From Pseudobdellovibrionaceae bacterium (GTDB lineage Bacteria > Bdellovibrionota > Bdellovibrionia > Bdellovibrionales > JAMPXM01), in NCBI GenBank assembly GCA_021463345.1, contig JAJTYM010000005.1, forward strand, positions 1 through 64,000: DNA of 64,000 nucleotides, written 5' to 3'. The notes below the pieces were generated by a model. That model had not been told where the DNA came from and did no database searches. It saw only the letters and a list, made by a program, of their open reading frames with translations. The position numbers and the translations under genes were made by a program. Within the stretch, counting starts at the first letter, position 1, and every line of letters starts with the position of its first letter. Shown piece by piece: positions 45,724 to 54,193 of this stretch.

Positions 45724-46677
45724 ATGACATACAGCCTGTTCCCCGAAACCCAGCCGTACAACGCGTTTCGCTTCAAAGTCGCCCCGAACCACGAGCTTTA
45801 CGTCGAGGAGTGCGGGAACCCGAAAGGACAGCCCGTCGTCTTCCTGCACGGCGGCCCCGGCGCCGGCCTCAACCCGAAGCACCGCCGGTTCTTCGATCCC
45901 GGGCACTATCGCATCGTGCTTTTCGACCAGCGAGGGGCGGGCCGGAGCGAGCCGCACGCGTCGCTCGAGGACAACACCACCTGGGACCTGGTCGCCGACA
46001 TCGAGAGGATCCGCGCGCGCCTCGGGATCGAAAAATGGATGGTCTTCGGCGGCTCATGGGGCAGCACGCTCGCGCTCGCGTACGCCGAGACGCATCCGGA
46101 CCGCTGCACGCATCTCGTGCTGCGCGGGATCTTTCTGTGCCGCAGGGAAGAGATCAGGTGGTTTTACCAGGAAGGCGCGCACAGGATTTTCCCGGACGCT
46201 TGGCGTTCCTACCTGGAGCCGATCCCCGAGGGAGAACGCGGCGATCTCGTGGCCGCGTTTCACAAGCGCCTCACGTCGAGCGATCCCGACGCGCGTTTGC
46301 GGGCGGCGAAAGCCTGGAGCGGGTGGGAAGGCGCGACGATCAAACTCGTTCCCGACCAACGGGCTTACGATTCCTTCACCGAGGACCGCACGGCGCTCTC
46401 CATCGCCCGCATCGAGTGCCACTACTTCGTCAACGGCGCGTTCTTCCGTAGCGACGCGCAACTGCTCGAGGACGCGTGGAAGATCCGGCACATCCCCGGC
46501 GCGCTCGTGCACGGCCGCTACGACGTCGTCTGCCCGGTGAAAAACGCGTTCGATCTGCACCAGGTCTATCCCGAAGCGCGGCTCGAGGTGGTCCCGGACG
46601 CCGGTCACGCCGTCGACGAACCCGGCATCGCCGATGCGCTCATCCGCGCCACCGAGCGGTTCAAACTGCCGCTATGA
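45724..46677 (+). CDS. pip: Proline iminopeptidase
   Basis: A 317-residue peptidase of family S33 that removes N-terminal proline. Length and motifs are canonical: HGGPGAG (42-48) for the oxyanion hole, DQRGAGRS, the nucleophile elbow GGSWGS (Ser111), VHGRYDVVCP with the acidic residue, and DAGHAVDEPG with the catalytic His. Cytoplasmic, no signal peptide. The stop overlaps the start of the next gene by four bases (ATGA), indicating translational coupling to a small membrane protein. Confidence 0.94.
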   Translation: MTYSLFPETQPYNAFRFKVAPNHELYVEECGNPKGQPVVFLHGGPGAGLNPKHRRFFDPGHYRIVLFDQRGAGRSEPHASLEDNTTWDLVADIERIRARLGIEKWMVFGGSWGSTLALAYAETHPDRCTHLVLRGIFLCRREEIRWFYQEGAHRIFPDAWRSYLEPIPEGERGDLVAAFHKRLTSSDPDARLRAAKAWSGWEGATIKLVPDQRAYDSFTEDRTALSIARIECHYFVNGAFFRSDAQLLEDAWKIRHIPGALVHGRYDVVCPVKNAFDLHQVYPEARLEVVPDAGHAVDEPGIADALIRATERFKLPL

Positions 46678-47195
46678 CCGGTTTGTTCCGCGTCCTGCAA
46701 CTCTTGCCGATGGCCGTTTTCATGGGCGTCGCCAGGTCCCGCGAGCTGACGAACGAGGCCTGGGAGCAAGCGTTTTACGCCGGCGCCGTCGCGGCCCTGC
46801 TCACGTCGGGCGCGGCCCTCGTGTTCGGCAAGACCCTGAACCGCCTTCTCCTCGCGGTGTACTTGTTCCTGGTCGCGGGCGCGGCGGGTTTCTTTTGGGA
46901 GGTCGCGGAACTCAGGGACTTCTACGGCCGATGGCGGGCGGCGACGCTGTTCCTCAGCCTCGCCGCGGTCGGCGCCGCGACCACGTTTTTCACGCGCGCG
47001 GGCTATATCGAGATCGAGCCTCCGTCCGATCCCGCGGTCGTCCGCCGGTTTTCGCTGCTGCTCCTGCTGGCGACGCTCGGGGCGCTCGGCGTCTCGGCTC
47101 ATTTCAACGGCGATCCGCGATCGGGCGGGCTCTACCCGTTCCTGGCGATCGCGGTCCTGCGCATCGCGCTCCGGAAGCGGGCCTTCAGCGGCTGA
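46674..47195 (+). CDS. Small multi-spanning membrane protein of unknown function
   Basis: A 173-residue membrane protein with about five hydrophobic helices (for example AGAVAALLTSGAALVFG, LLLAVYLFLVAGAAGFFW, LLLLLATLGALGVSA). Not recognised. Its ATG overlaps the stop of pip by four bases. The gene ends 11 bp inside the convergent trpS reading frame. Coupling to a peptidase gene might suggest peptide or amino-acid transport, but the sequence itself gives no support for that. Confidence 0.72.
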   Translation: MTGLFRVLQLLPMAVFMGVARSRELTNEAWEQAFYAGAVAALLTSGAALVFGKTLNRLLLAVYLFLVAGAAGFFWEVAELRDFYGRWRAATLFLSLAAVGAATTFFTRAGYIEIEPPSDPAVVRRFSLLLLLATLGALGVSAHFNGDPRSGGLYPFLAIAVLRIALRKRAFSG

Positions 47196-48198
47196 TGAAA
47201 CCCATCGCGTCCTTCACCCGGCGCAGCGTGACGTCCGCGCGCGCCGCCGCCGCCTCGGCTGAGGACCGAAGGACGCCGTCGAGGTACGACTTGTCGGCCA
47301 TCAGGCGTTCGACCGTCTCGCGGATCGGCCGGAACGTCTCGATCACCAGCTCCGCCGTGCGGCTTTTGAGTTTGGCGTAGCCTTGGCCCTCGAGCGCGGC
47401 CGCGCAGCGTTCTGGCGTCTCGCCCGTGATCACGCTTTGGATCGCGAGCAGGTTTTTCACCCCGGGCTGTTCGTCCGAGTCGGCGATGCGGTTCATCGAG
47501 TCGGTCACGGCGCGTTTGAACTTCTTCTCTATGTCCGCGTCGGAGTCGGAGAGGAAAACCGTGCCGGCGGGGTCCTCGTCCGATTTCGACATTTTTTTCG
47601 CCGGATCGCTCAGGCTCATGATGCGCGCGCCGACCGGTGGGATGTAAACGTCGGGCACGACGAGAAGCGGTTCCTTCGCCTTTTTGTCGCCGTACGCGTT
47701 GTTCATGCGGATCGCGAGGTCGCGCGCGAGCTCCAGGTGCTGTTTCTGGTCGTGGCCGACGGGGACGAGCTTCGTCCGGTACAGCAGGATGTCGGCCGCC
47801 ATGAGGGCGGGGTACGTGAACAAGCCCGTTCCGACGTTCTCCCCTTTCGTGCTCTTGTCCTTGAACTGGGTCATGCGGGAGAGCTCGCCCATCCAGGTGT
47901 TGCACGTCAGGAGCCACGCGAGTTCGGCGTGAGCGGGCACGTGCGACTGCATGAAGACGAGGCTCTTTTCGGGATCGATGCCGCACGCGATGTAGCTGGC
48001 GGCGTTCCGATAGGAGAGCTCGCGCAGCCGAGCCGGGTCCTGCCGCAGGGTCACCGCGTGGAGGTCCACCACGCAGAACAGGCAGTCGTGGGAATCCTGG
48101 AGCCTCACCCAATTGCGGATCGCGCCCATGTAGTTGCCGAGCATGACGCCGCCGCCGGTGGGCTGCACGCCGGAGAACAGGGTGGGTTTCACCGTCAT
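47185..48198 (-). CDS. trpS: Tryptophanyl-tRNA synthetase
   Basis: A 337-residue class I synthetase that charges tRNA-Trp. The ATP site shows FSGVQPTGGGVMLGNYMGA (the class I HIGH-equivalent, in part) and the KMSKS loop in KKMSKSDEDP; QFKDKST and FTYPALMAADILLY are family blocks. ATG 48198 has GGAG five bases upstream; an upstream in-frame start at 48258 lies in the region of a neighbouring terminator and is not preferred. The last 11 bp overlap the convergent membrane-protein gene. Confidence 0.95.
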   Translation of the reverse strand: MTVKPTLFSGVQPTGGGVMLGNYMGAIRNWVRLQDSHDCLFCVVDLHAVTLRQDPARLRELSYRNAASYIACGIDPEKSLVFMQSHVPAHAELAWLLTCNTWMGELSRMTQFKDKSTKGENVGTGLFTYPALMAADILLYRTKLVPVGHDQKQHLELARDLAIRMNNAYGDKKAKEPLLVVPDVYIPPVGARIMSLSDPAKKMSKSDEDPAGTVFLSDSDADIEKKFKRAVTDSMNRIADSDEQPGVKNLLAIQSVITGETPERCAAALEGQGYAKLKSRTAELVIETFRPIRETVERLMADKSYLDGVLRSSAEAAAARADVTLRRVKDAMGFISR

Positions 48199-48255
48199 GA
48201 GGACTCCTCTGGAAAGACGTGGGAGGGGAGTCTTCATCGCTAACCCGAATCGGCG

Positions 48256-48300
48256 CAAAAGAAAAGCCCCGTCGACCGCGTCCGGCGGTCAGCGGGGCTT
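48256..48300 (-). terminator. Intrinsic terminator of the small lipoprotein gene
   Basis: On the minus strand an AAGCCCCG... GGGGCTT stem with an inner GACCGC/GCGGTC pairing is followed by TTTTCTTTT, a textbook rho-independent terminator. The stop codon of the 70-aa lipoprotein lies within the 5' arm. It separates that gene from trpS. Confidence 0.85.
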
Positions 48301-48501
48301 CGAGCGATGGCCTGAGGTTTCGGCGCGGCCAAAAGGGGTCGGAGTCCCCTCGGTCGTGACGCGGGCGCCGCCGCTTTGACCGCGATCGATCGATTTCATT
48401 TTGAATTCGCCGCATGCGACCGTCGTCGTCAGCACGAACGCGCAAAAGAAGAAGGCTTTGGCGGCTAGCTTCAGTTTGTTCTCTAGATTTTTGGTTTCCA
48501 T
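48289..48501 (-). CDS. Small lipoprotein, 70 aa
   Basis: A 70-residue protein whose N-terminus (METKNLENKLKLAAKAFFFCAFVLTTTVACGE) has a lysine-rich head, a hydrophobic core and the lipobox TVAC, so it should be a lipoprotein with a short polar tail of about 40 residues. GGGGGG lies five bases before the ATG. It ends inside a strong intrinsic terminator, which argues it is a real transcription unit. Function unknown; it could resemble entericidin-like small envelope lipoproteins, without specific evidence. Confidence 0.72.
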   Translation of the reverse strand: METKNLENKLKLAAKAFFFCAFVLTTTVACGEFKMKSIDRGQSGGARVTTEGTPTPFGRAETSGHRSKPR

Positions 48502-48686
48502 CTCGACCCCCCGCAGAGTTCGTCAGTTCGCCTTTCAGATGTTCATGGAGCGTGCCTGTTCCACGGCGCGCGGGATTTGCGTTTCATAATGTTTTCAGGT
48601 AGTTGCCGGTTTCGGCGCGCGTCTCACCGGGGCGCATTTTCGGCGCTGACGTTTGCCGTCGCCGTGGTGTCTGGATCCTGTCGCCT

Positions 48687-48751
48687 GGGATCGGCCGTCG
48701 CCCCGCGTCCCGTCTCATTTTGAGCCGGGACGCGGGGCGACGGCCGATCCC
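48687..48751. repeat. 26-bp perfect inverted repeat
   Basis: Two perfectly complementary 26-bp arms (48687-48712 and 48726-48751) enclose 13 bp that can add four more pairs (CTCA/TGAG). The right arm encodes the last residues of the mini-EamA protein and its stop lies in the loop. No T-run follows on either strand. It may be a transcription terminator of unusual size or a palindromic repeat element. Confidence 0.8.
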
Positions 48752-49233
48752 GCACGCCCGAGGCGGACGGCGGCGATGGCGCTCAGGACGATCAACGCGA
48801 GGCCGGCGAAGGTCCCGGGAGTCACGTCCTCGTGGAAAATGAACCAGCCGATCACGATCGCGTAAATGACGGCCAGGTATTGGAGCGCGCTGATGCTCGC
48901 GGCCGTCGCTCCTTGGTAGGCCCTGGTCATGTAGTACTGCGCGGCCTGCGTGGACAGGCCCATCACCGCGCTCGCGAGCGGCATGTGCTGGAGGGTGTGG
49001 GCGTACAGGAGAAGCGCGAGTGTCCCGAAGACGCCGCGCAGGACCAGCATCCTCTTGTTCCGGCCCCACGGGCGGATGCCGGCCGCCCGCAGCCAAACGA
49101 AGCTGATGAGAGCTGAAAAGAGGGCGCGGAAGAATACGACTTCGGAGGCGGGGAGGTGCGGGAGGAACTTCACCGTCGCGTGCGCGACGGCGAAGAACAG
49201 CCCCGAGGCGATCAGGCAAGCGCTGGGGGTCAT
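48715..49233 (-). CDS. Shortened EamA/DMT-type transporter
   Basis: A 172-residue membrane protein with about six helices. Its N-terminal half (LIASGLFFAVAHATVKFLPHLPASEVVFFRALFS, in part; GTLALLLYAHTLQHMPLASA) matches the start of EamA drug/metabolite transporters, while its C-terminal part (TRAYQGATAASISALQYLAVIYAIVIGWFIFHEDV, in part) matches the last helices of the second EamA repeat. Usual members have about 290 residues and ten helices, so the middle appears deleted in frame. ATG 49233 lies six bases after the preceding gene's stop; a start at 49284 would overlap it. It may be a non-functional remnant or a minimal dimeric transporter. Confidence 0.7.
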   Translation of the reverse strand: MTPSACLIASGLFFAVAHATVKFLPHLPASEVVFFRALFSALISFVWLRAAGIRPWGRNKRMLVLRGVFGTLALLLYAHTLQHMPLASAVMGLSTQAAQYYMTRAYQGATAASISALQYLAVIYAIVIGWFIFHEDVTPGTFAGLALIVLSAIAAVRLGRAGSAVAPRPGSK

Positions 49234-49238
49234 GGCGT

Positions 49239-49718
49239 TCAGTCGGCGCGCGTGCGCCCGCGCCCGTTGTCGGATCTCACCCAATCACAGGAATAGCTGG
49301 GATAGGCCTTGTCCTCGAAATCGATGTGGAGGCGGTCAGGACGGATGGTGAGACGGGCGGTGATGTCCGATTTCACTTTGCCGCCGCAGATCTCCATGTT
49401 GCGGCGAGCGAGCTCCGTGCGGTCGGCGAGGTCCTCCCGCGTGTTCGTTTCGGCGAACTCGCAGTCGGGATCGAGATCGCTCTGCACCCGTCGCTCGCCG
49501 TTTTCGAGGTGGAACCTGTAGAGGCCGGTGACGTCGAGCGTGTTTTGCGAATCCATGTCTTTGGCTTTCGGCACTTCGAAAGAATGGCACAAATGCGCGC
49601 GGCCGCCGGCGCGCGCGTAAAACCCATCCTTGAGATGCTGGATGGGTGGCGTGGCCGACGCCGTCGCGGCGATCGACGCCAGGAGCGAAGCGGTGAGAAT
49701 CCGGCGGATCAGAAACAT
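49239..49718 (-). CDS. Secreted protein of unknown function, 159 aa
   Basis: A 159-residue exported protein with signal peptide (MFLIRRILTASLLASIAATASA). The mature part contains five cysteines and beta-strand-like segments (LYRFHLENGERRVQSDLDPDCEF, in part; SDITARLTIRPDRLHIDF). No family is recognised. It overlaps the upstream lysozyme-like gene by ten bases and is followed six bases later by the EamA-like gene, so three genes may form one unit. A small periplasmic binding or inhibitor protein is possible, without direct evidence. Confidence 0.72.
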   Translation of the reverse strand: MFLIRRILTASLLASIAATASATPPIQHLKDGFYARAGGRAHLCHSFEVPKAKDMDSQNTLDVTGLYRFHLENGERRVQSDLDPDCEFAETNTREDLADRTELARRNMEICGGKVKSDITARLTIRPDRLHIDFEDKAYPSYSCDWVRSDNGRGRTRAD

Positions 49719-50914
49719 GCTTGGAACCTCTTCATGTGCGGTATGAGTTGCTTCTGCCTACGGTTGATAGGGCCCCAGTAGGTCTGTCTGTCGTTCGATG
49801 CCGTGCGGCCCTTTGAAAGTTGGCGACGGTTCATGATGTCGATCGAACAGCGCGCTTGCCCGCCCACGGAACCGATATCGTAACACGCGGCCCCGCGGTC
49901 AGCGCGGATATTCCGGTCTTTTTCCATCGCCCAGAGGCCCCAGCCGCGGTACGGGTTGAGTCGCACCCGGCGACCCGTCTTATCGACGTATGTTACCGGG
50001 TGGTCTTTTCGCGGGTTGCAACCCGACTCCTCATGTGCCAAAGCGGCCCAGAACCATAGCCAAGCTTTGTTTTTCATCTTCGGCGTGAGGTTGGCGAATT
50101 GCGGGCAGAGGTCCCCGAGGGCGTTCTGCGCGTAGAAGTTTTCCAGGTAACCGTCCTCGATCATGATTTTGGCGATCTCGTTTCCCCAGGGGCCGATCCT
50201 GCCTTCGTCGTCGATGATGTTCGAGCAACTGGCCGCGCGGCGACGGGAGGCGGCGGGGAAAATCCGGGTCGCGTCGCGCAAGGGACCGCTGGCGGTCGCC
50301 TGCGCGGTGATCTCCGCCAAGCCCGTCACGCGCGCGTGTTCGGCGCGCGGGCCGGGGACGGCGGTGCCGCAGTTCACGCACGGCGTGGCTGTCTCCGTGC
50401 GGTAAGACTTGTACGGCTTGGAGAGAATGACGTTGCCGGCCGACTTCTTCGGGCTCGAGGCGGACGGGCTTGGCGTGGGGACGATATCGAGGTTTTTGGT
50501 ACGGTACAGCGAGCCGAGGGCGACCCACTTCGTTTCGCCGGCTTCGCTCGCGCCGAGGCGGGAGCCTTCGGCGGGATGCACGACCTGCACCGGATAGAAC
50601 GTTTCCTTGTGGCCATCCCCGAACGCGAACGATTTCGGGCCGGGTCGCCCGGATTGCGCCTTCGTCGCCCAATTCAAGATCGTTTCGCGCAAGTTGATCC
50701 GCCCGGCGCTCCGGACGACGAAACGCTCGGGAACGGCGATCACGGAGCCGGCCTTCAAAGTGCCGTTGGTCTCCATTCTGCTCTGGTTGGCGCGGCCGAC
50801 CCCGATATCGTGTTGAATCCGCAGATGCAGATCGCCGGCACGAGCGGTCGCCGTGAAGAGCGCCGCCAGCGATGCCGCGAAACCGATTGTCCATGCCTTT
50901 CGTGAGGTCATCAT
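49709..50914 (-). CDS. Secreted lysozyme/SLT-like protein
   Basis: A 401-residue exported protein with signal peptide (ending ATARA). The N-terminal half is of unknown type (SH3-like strands; CVNCG motif at about 175). The C-terminal 160 residues resemble a lysozyme-fold transglycosylase: WFWAALAHEESGCNP, with the catalytic-type Glu, then GWGLWAME and a conserved Cys-rich end. I infer a peptidoglycan-active enzyme; Bdellovibrio-type predators encode many. Two adjacent ATGs occur at 50914 and 50911. It overlaps the following secreted-protein gene by ten bases. Confidence 0.75.
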   Translation of the reverse strand: MMTSRKAWTIGFAASLAALFTATARAGDLHLRIQHDIGVGRANQSRMETNGTLKAGSVIAVPERFVVRSAGRINLRETILNWATKAQSGRPGPKSFAFGDGHKETFYPVQVVHPAEGSRLGASEAGETKWVALGSLYRTKNLDIVPTPSPSASSPKKSAGNVILSKPYKSYRTETATPCVNCGTAVPGPRAEHARVTGLAEITAQATASGPLRDATRIFPAASRRRAASCSNIIDDEGRIGPWGNEIAKIMIEDGYLENFYAQNALGDLCPQFANLTPKMKNKAWLWFWAALAHEESGCNPRKDHPVTYVDKTGRRVRLNPYRGWGLWAMEKDRNIRADRGAACYDIGSVGGQARCSIDIMNRRQLSKGRTASNDRQTYWGPINRRQKQLIPHMKRFQACF

Positions 50915-51105
50915 GCAAAGGCTTAGTACAAGGCCCGTGCCATCTGTTTTTCGAGTGTTTCAGGCAGGTTGGAGGGCTTGCGGCGACTCTCCAGCGTGAT
51001 TTGTCAGCCGACTGTCAAGGGTCATCGGCACGCAGTCGCCGGTCGCCGACGGGGCATCCCGGCGCGCATGGACAAGGCGGTCGAACAATGCTGTGATCGT
51101 GGGCG

Positions 51106-52338
51106 ATGCCGCAACCCCCGAGTCCCGGTTCGCCGGCCCTCCCGATCGAGACGCCCGCGCGCGAATGGCCTTTGCTCCTGGTGCTCGCGGGAACGCAGTT
51201 CGTGCACATCCTCGACTTCGTGATCATCATGCCGCTCGGCCCCCAGTTCATGCGCGATCTCGCGATCTCGCCGCAGCAGTTCGGCCTCCTGGTCTCGATC
51301 TACACGTTCAGCGCGGCGCTGTGGGGGTTCGCCGGGGTGTTTTTCATCGACCGGTTCGACCGCAAGAGCGCGCTGCTCCTGTTGTCCGCCGGATTCGCTT
51401 TGGGCACGCTCGTCTGCGGTCTTGCGCCTGGTTTCGAGACCCTGCTCCTGGGACGGGCGATCGCGGGCGCGTTCGGCGGTTTGATGGGCGCCGTGGTGTT
51501 TTCGATCATCGGCGATACGTTCCCGGAGAACCGCAGGGGCTCGGCCACCGGCACCGTGATGTCCGCGTTTTCCGTCGCCAGCGTCGCCGGGGTGCCGCTC
51601 GGCCTCTGGGCCGCCCGGGTGAGCTGGCGGCTGCCGTTTCTGGGGCTCGCCGGGGCGGGCGCGGCGTTGTTGATCGCGGCGGCGCTGGCGTTGCCGGCGC
51701 TCCGCGCGCATCTGAACGGCGCGCGCCCGCGTTCGATGGGAGAGGACCTGCGCTTCATGCTCTGCACGCGCAACCATTGGCGCGCCTACGGGATGATCGT
51801 CTCGCTCATGTTCGCGGCGTTTTCCGTGATCCCGTTCATGGCGACGTACCTGGTGCGTAACGTGGGGCTGGCCGAAAGCGAGCTGCCTTACGTCTACTTG
51901 ATCGGCGGGGCGTTCGCGCTGGGCACGTCGCGCCTGATCGGCCGCCTCTCGGACCGGTACGGGAAGCACTTCATGTTCGCCCTTCTTGCCGCTCTTTCGG
52001 TCCTGCCGATCCTCCTGCTCACGCGTTTGCCCCGTCTCTCGCTCGCGCCGGTGATCCTGGCGACGACCGTGTTCACGGTGTTGATCTCGGGCCGCGCGAT
52101 CCCGGCGATGTCGTTGATCACCAGTTCGGTCGAGGGCGTGCGCCGGGGGAGTTTCATGAGTTTCACCGGCGCCGTCCAGCAGACGGCTTCCGGCTTCGCG
52201 TCCTTGGCGGGGGGAATGATTCTGGCCGAGGGACCCGGCGGCGAACTGCTGGGTTACGATTGGGTGGGTTATCTGGCCGTCGTTGCCACTTTGGCGAGCA
52301 TCGCGATCGGTCGCAGGCTGAAAATCGTTGGCGGCTGA
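51106..52338 (+). CDS. MFS transporter, DHA1-like
   Basis: A 410-residue major-facilitator transporter of about 12 helices. The N-terminal half has THILDFVIIMPLGPQF-like residues (FVHILDFVIIMPLGPQFM) and the conserved loop DRFDRKSALLL, as in AraJ/PbuE-type sugar or nucleoside exporters. The proline-rich N-terminal tail is cytoplasmic. The gene begins 191 bp from the divergent lysozyme-like gene and precedes the methyltransferase by 26 bp. The substrate is unknown. Confidence 0.88.
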   Translation: MPQPPSPGSPALPIETPAREWPLLLVLAGTQFVHILDFVIIMPLGPQFMRDLAISPQQFGLLVSIYTFSAALWGFAGVFFIDRFDRKSALLLLSAGFALGTLVCGLAPGFETLLLGRAIAGAFGGLMGAVVFSIIGDTFPENRRGSATGTVMSAFSVASVAGVPLGLWAARVSWRLPFLGLAGAGAALLIAAALALPALRAHLNGARPRSMGEDLRFMLCTRNHWRAYGMIVSLMFAAFSVIPFMATYLVRNVGLAESELPYVYLIGGAFALGTSRLIGRLSDRYGKHFMFALLAALSVLPILLLTRLPRLSLAPVILATTVFTVLISGRAIPAMSLITSSVEGVRRGSFMSFTGAVQQTASGFASLAGGMILAEGPGGELLGYDWVGYLAVVATLASIAIGRRLKIVGG

Positions 52339-52364
52339 GACGGGCCTAAGATAGGGTGTTCCGC

Positions 52365-52937
52365 ATGCGCCAAGACATCTTAGAGTTCGTGAAAGCCGCC
52401 ATCCGCAACCCACTCGAAGTCGCGACGATCTTCCCCACTTCGAAACCTCTCGCCGAACGCATGCTCGATCTGGCCGGCGTCGACCGCCCGGGGCTGGTGG
52501 CCGAGGTCGGCTTCGGCACCGGCGCGATCACGAAGCACCTGGCGCCGCGCCTGAAGGACCCCAAGCGCTACCTCGGTCTCGAGCTCAACGGCGACATGGT
52601 TCATTACATGCGCCGGAACTACCCCGAACTTCGTTTCGAGAGAGGGCCGGCCGAATCGTTGCCGGAGCTGACCGGAGCCGCCAGGGTGACGACGGTGGTG
52701 TCCTCGTTGCCCTGGACGATGTTCGCGCCCGGGACGCAGAAGCGCACGCTCGCCGGCATCCACGAGGCGCTGGCCGAAAACGGCCGCTTCGTCACGTACG
52801 TTTGCGTGAACGCCATGTGGTACCCGCAGGCGCAGCACATGGGCGGTCTGCTCAACGGGATGTTCCGTTCCGTCGTCAAAAGCCCGATCGAATGGCGGAA
52901 CGTGCCGCCCGCTTTCGTCTATCTCTGTACCAAGTGA
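52365..52937 (+). CDS. Phospholipid N-methyltransferase-like SAM methyltransferase
   Basis: A 190-residue class I methyltransferase. The glycine-rich SAM motif VAEVGFGTGAITKHL (about 47-61), the acidic strand end LGLELNGDM, and VVSSLPWTMF are typical of the PmtA/rRNA-adenine-dimethylase-like group; PmtA methylates phosphatidylethanolamine. The N-terminal FPTSKPLAERML is also seen in that group. ATG 52365 is favoured over the GTG at 52356. It follows the MFS gene by 26 bp. The lipid substrate is inferred from family resemblance. Confidence 0.82.
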   Translation: MRQDILEFVKAAIRNPLEVATIFPTSKPLAERMLDLAGVDRPGLVAEVGFGTGAITKHLAPRLKDPKRYLGLELNGDMVHYMRRNYPELRFERGPAESLPELTGAARVTTVVSSLPWTMFAPGTQKRTLAGIHEALAENGRFVTYVCVNAMWYPQAQHMGGLLNGMFRSVVKSPIEWRNVPPAFVYLCTK

Positions 52938-52948
52938 GCTCTGCGCCA

Positions 52949-52984
52949 AGTGGGCCTCGTCGAGTGGGCCTCGTCGAGTGGGCC
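52949..52984. repeat. 14-bp tandem direct repeat
   Basis: The unit AGTGGGCCTCGTCG occurs twice in perfect tandem and a third, partial copy (AGTGGGCC) follows, between the methyltransferase and xylH stop codons. It may be a replication-slippage product; no function is evident. Confidence 0.85.
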
Positions 52985-53023
52985 GGAGCGGCGGCTGGGC
53001 GCGCGTCGCCCCGGGAACGTCTG

Positions 53024-54193
53024 TCAGGCGGCTTGACGCTGGCCTTTGTCGAGCGCGACGGCCGCGATGATGAGGACCCCTTTGAAGACCATTTGATAGA
53101 AGCTCGGCACGCCGAGCAGGTCCATCGAGTTGTTGAGCGTGGCGATCGTCAGAGCGCCGATGAAGCTGCCGAGGATGGTTCCCGTTCCGCCTTTGAGCGA
53201 GGTGCCGCCGATGACGACGGCGGCGATCGCGTCGAGTTCGAAGAGTTGGCCCGCGTTCGGGTCCGCGCCGTTGAGGCGCGAAGCGAGGAGCGCGCCGGTC
53301 AAACCCGCGAGCGCGCCCATGATGGCGTAGACGCTCCAGATCACGCGTTTGACCGGAACGCCGGCCCAGTGGGCGGCGCGTTCGTTGGAGCCGATGGCGT
53401 ACACGCCGCGCCCGAACGTCGTGCGCGTGAGCGCGAACGCCGCGAGCCCCATGACGGCGGTGAGGAAGACCGCCAGCATCGGCACCCCTTTGTAGCTGAT
53501 GAACGCCCACGCGAGCAGGGAGAAGGTGGCGAGCGGGGCGATCGCGTCGGCGAGGTTCCTGCGCATCGTGACGAGGAGCCCGCCGATCACCGCGGCCATC
53601 AGCGCGACGCTCAGGGCCGGCGAGAGGTACGCGTCGGAAATCGGCGTGAGCGCGTCGCCCATCGGGGAAATGCTCGAACCTCCCGAGAAGATGAGAGCCA
53701 GGCCCCGGGCCACGACCATCATGCCCAAAGTGATCACGAAGGGCGCGATGCCGAGGAGAGAGACGAGGCCGCCGTTGACGAAGCCGGCGGCCAGGCCGGT
53801 GCCGACCGCCAAGGCCACCGTGCCGAGGGCGCCCGCGCCGTCCAGCGCGTTCCAGCCCCAAACGACCTGGCTGACGCCGGCGACGACGCCTGAAAGAGCC
53901 ACGATCGAGCCGATCGAGAGGTCGATCCCGCCGTGCAGGATGACGAAGGTCATGCCGGCGGCGAGAATGCCGTTGAGCGACGCTTGACGGAGCAGGTTGG
54001 TGAGGTTGCGCGAGGCGAGGAACGAGCCTTCCGTCAGCGCGGCCGCGATCACGACGAGCGTCAGGAACCCGATCCAGGCCCCGTTCTTGCGGATGAACTC
54101 GCGCAGGCGGTCGCCGCGGGCGGGCTCGGAGCGGCTCGGCGGCCGCGAGGACGGGGCGGGGAAGATCGTTTCGGTCGCTTGGGTTTCAATCAC
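53024..54193 (-). CDS. xylH: Xylose-type ABC transporter permease
   Basis: A 389-residue permease of the monosaccharide (RbsC/XylH) ABC family with about ten helices and the signature AAGMTFVILHGGIDLSIGSIVAL near residue 80 (quoted in part as key block MTFVILHGGIDLSIGS). The length matches XylH (about 390) better than RbsC (about 320). Its start overlaps the ATPase gene stop by four bases. With the binding protein and ATPase it forms a complete importer for a pentose such as xylose. The sugar is inferred from similarity across all three subunits. Confidence 0.88.
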   Translation of the reverse strand: MIETQATETIFPAPSSRPPSRSEPARGDRLREFIRKNGAWIGFLTLVVIAAALTEGSFLASRNLTNLLRQASLNGILAAGMTFVILHGGIDLSIGSIVALSGVVAGVSQVVWGWNALDGAGALGTVALAVGTGLAAGFVNGGLVSLLGIAPFVITLGMMVVARGLALIFSGGSSISPMGDALTPISDAYLSPALSVALMAAVIGGLLVTMRRNLADAIAPLATFSLLAWAFISYKGVPMLAVFLTAVMGLAAFALTRTTFGRGVYAIGSNERAAHWAGVPVKRVIWSVYAIMGALAGLTGALLASRLNGADPNAGQLFELDAIAAVVIGGTSLKGGTGTILGSFIGALTIATLNNSMDLLGVPSFYQMVFKGVLIIAAVALDKGQRQAA

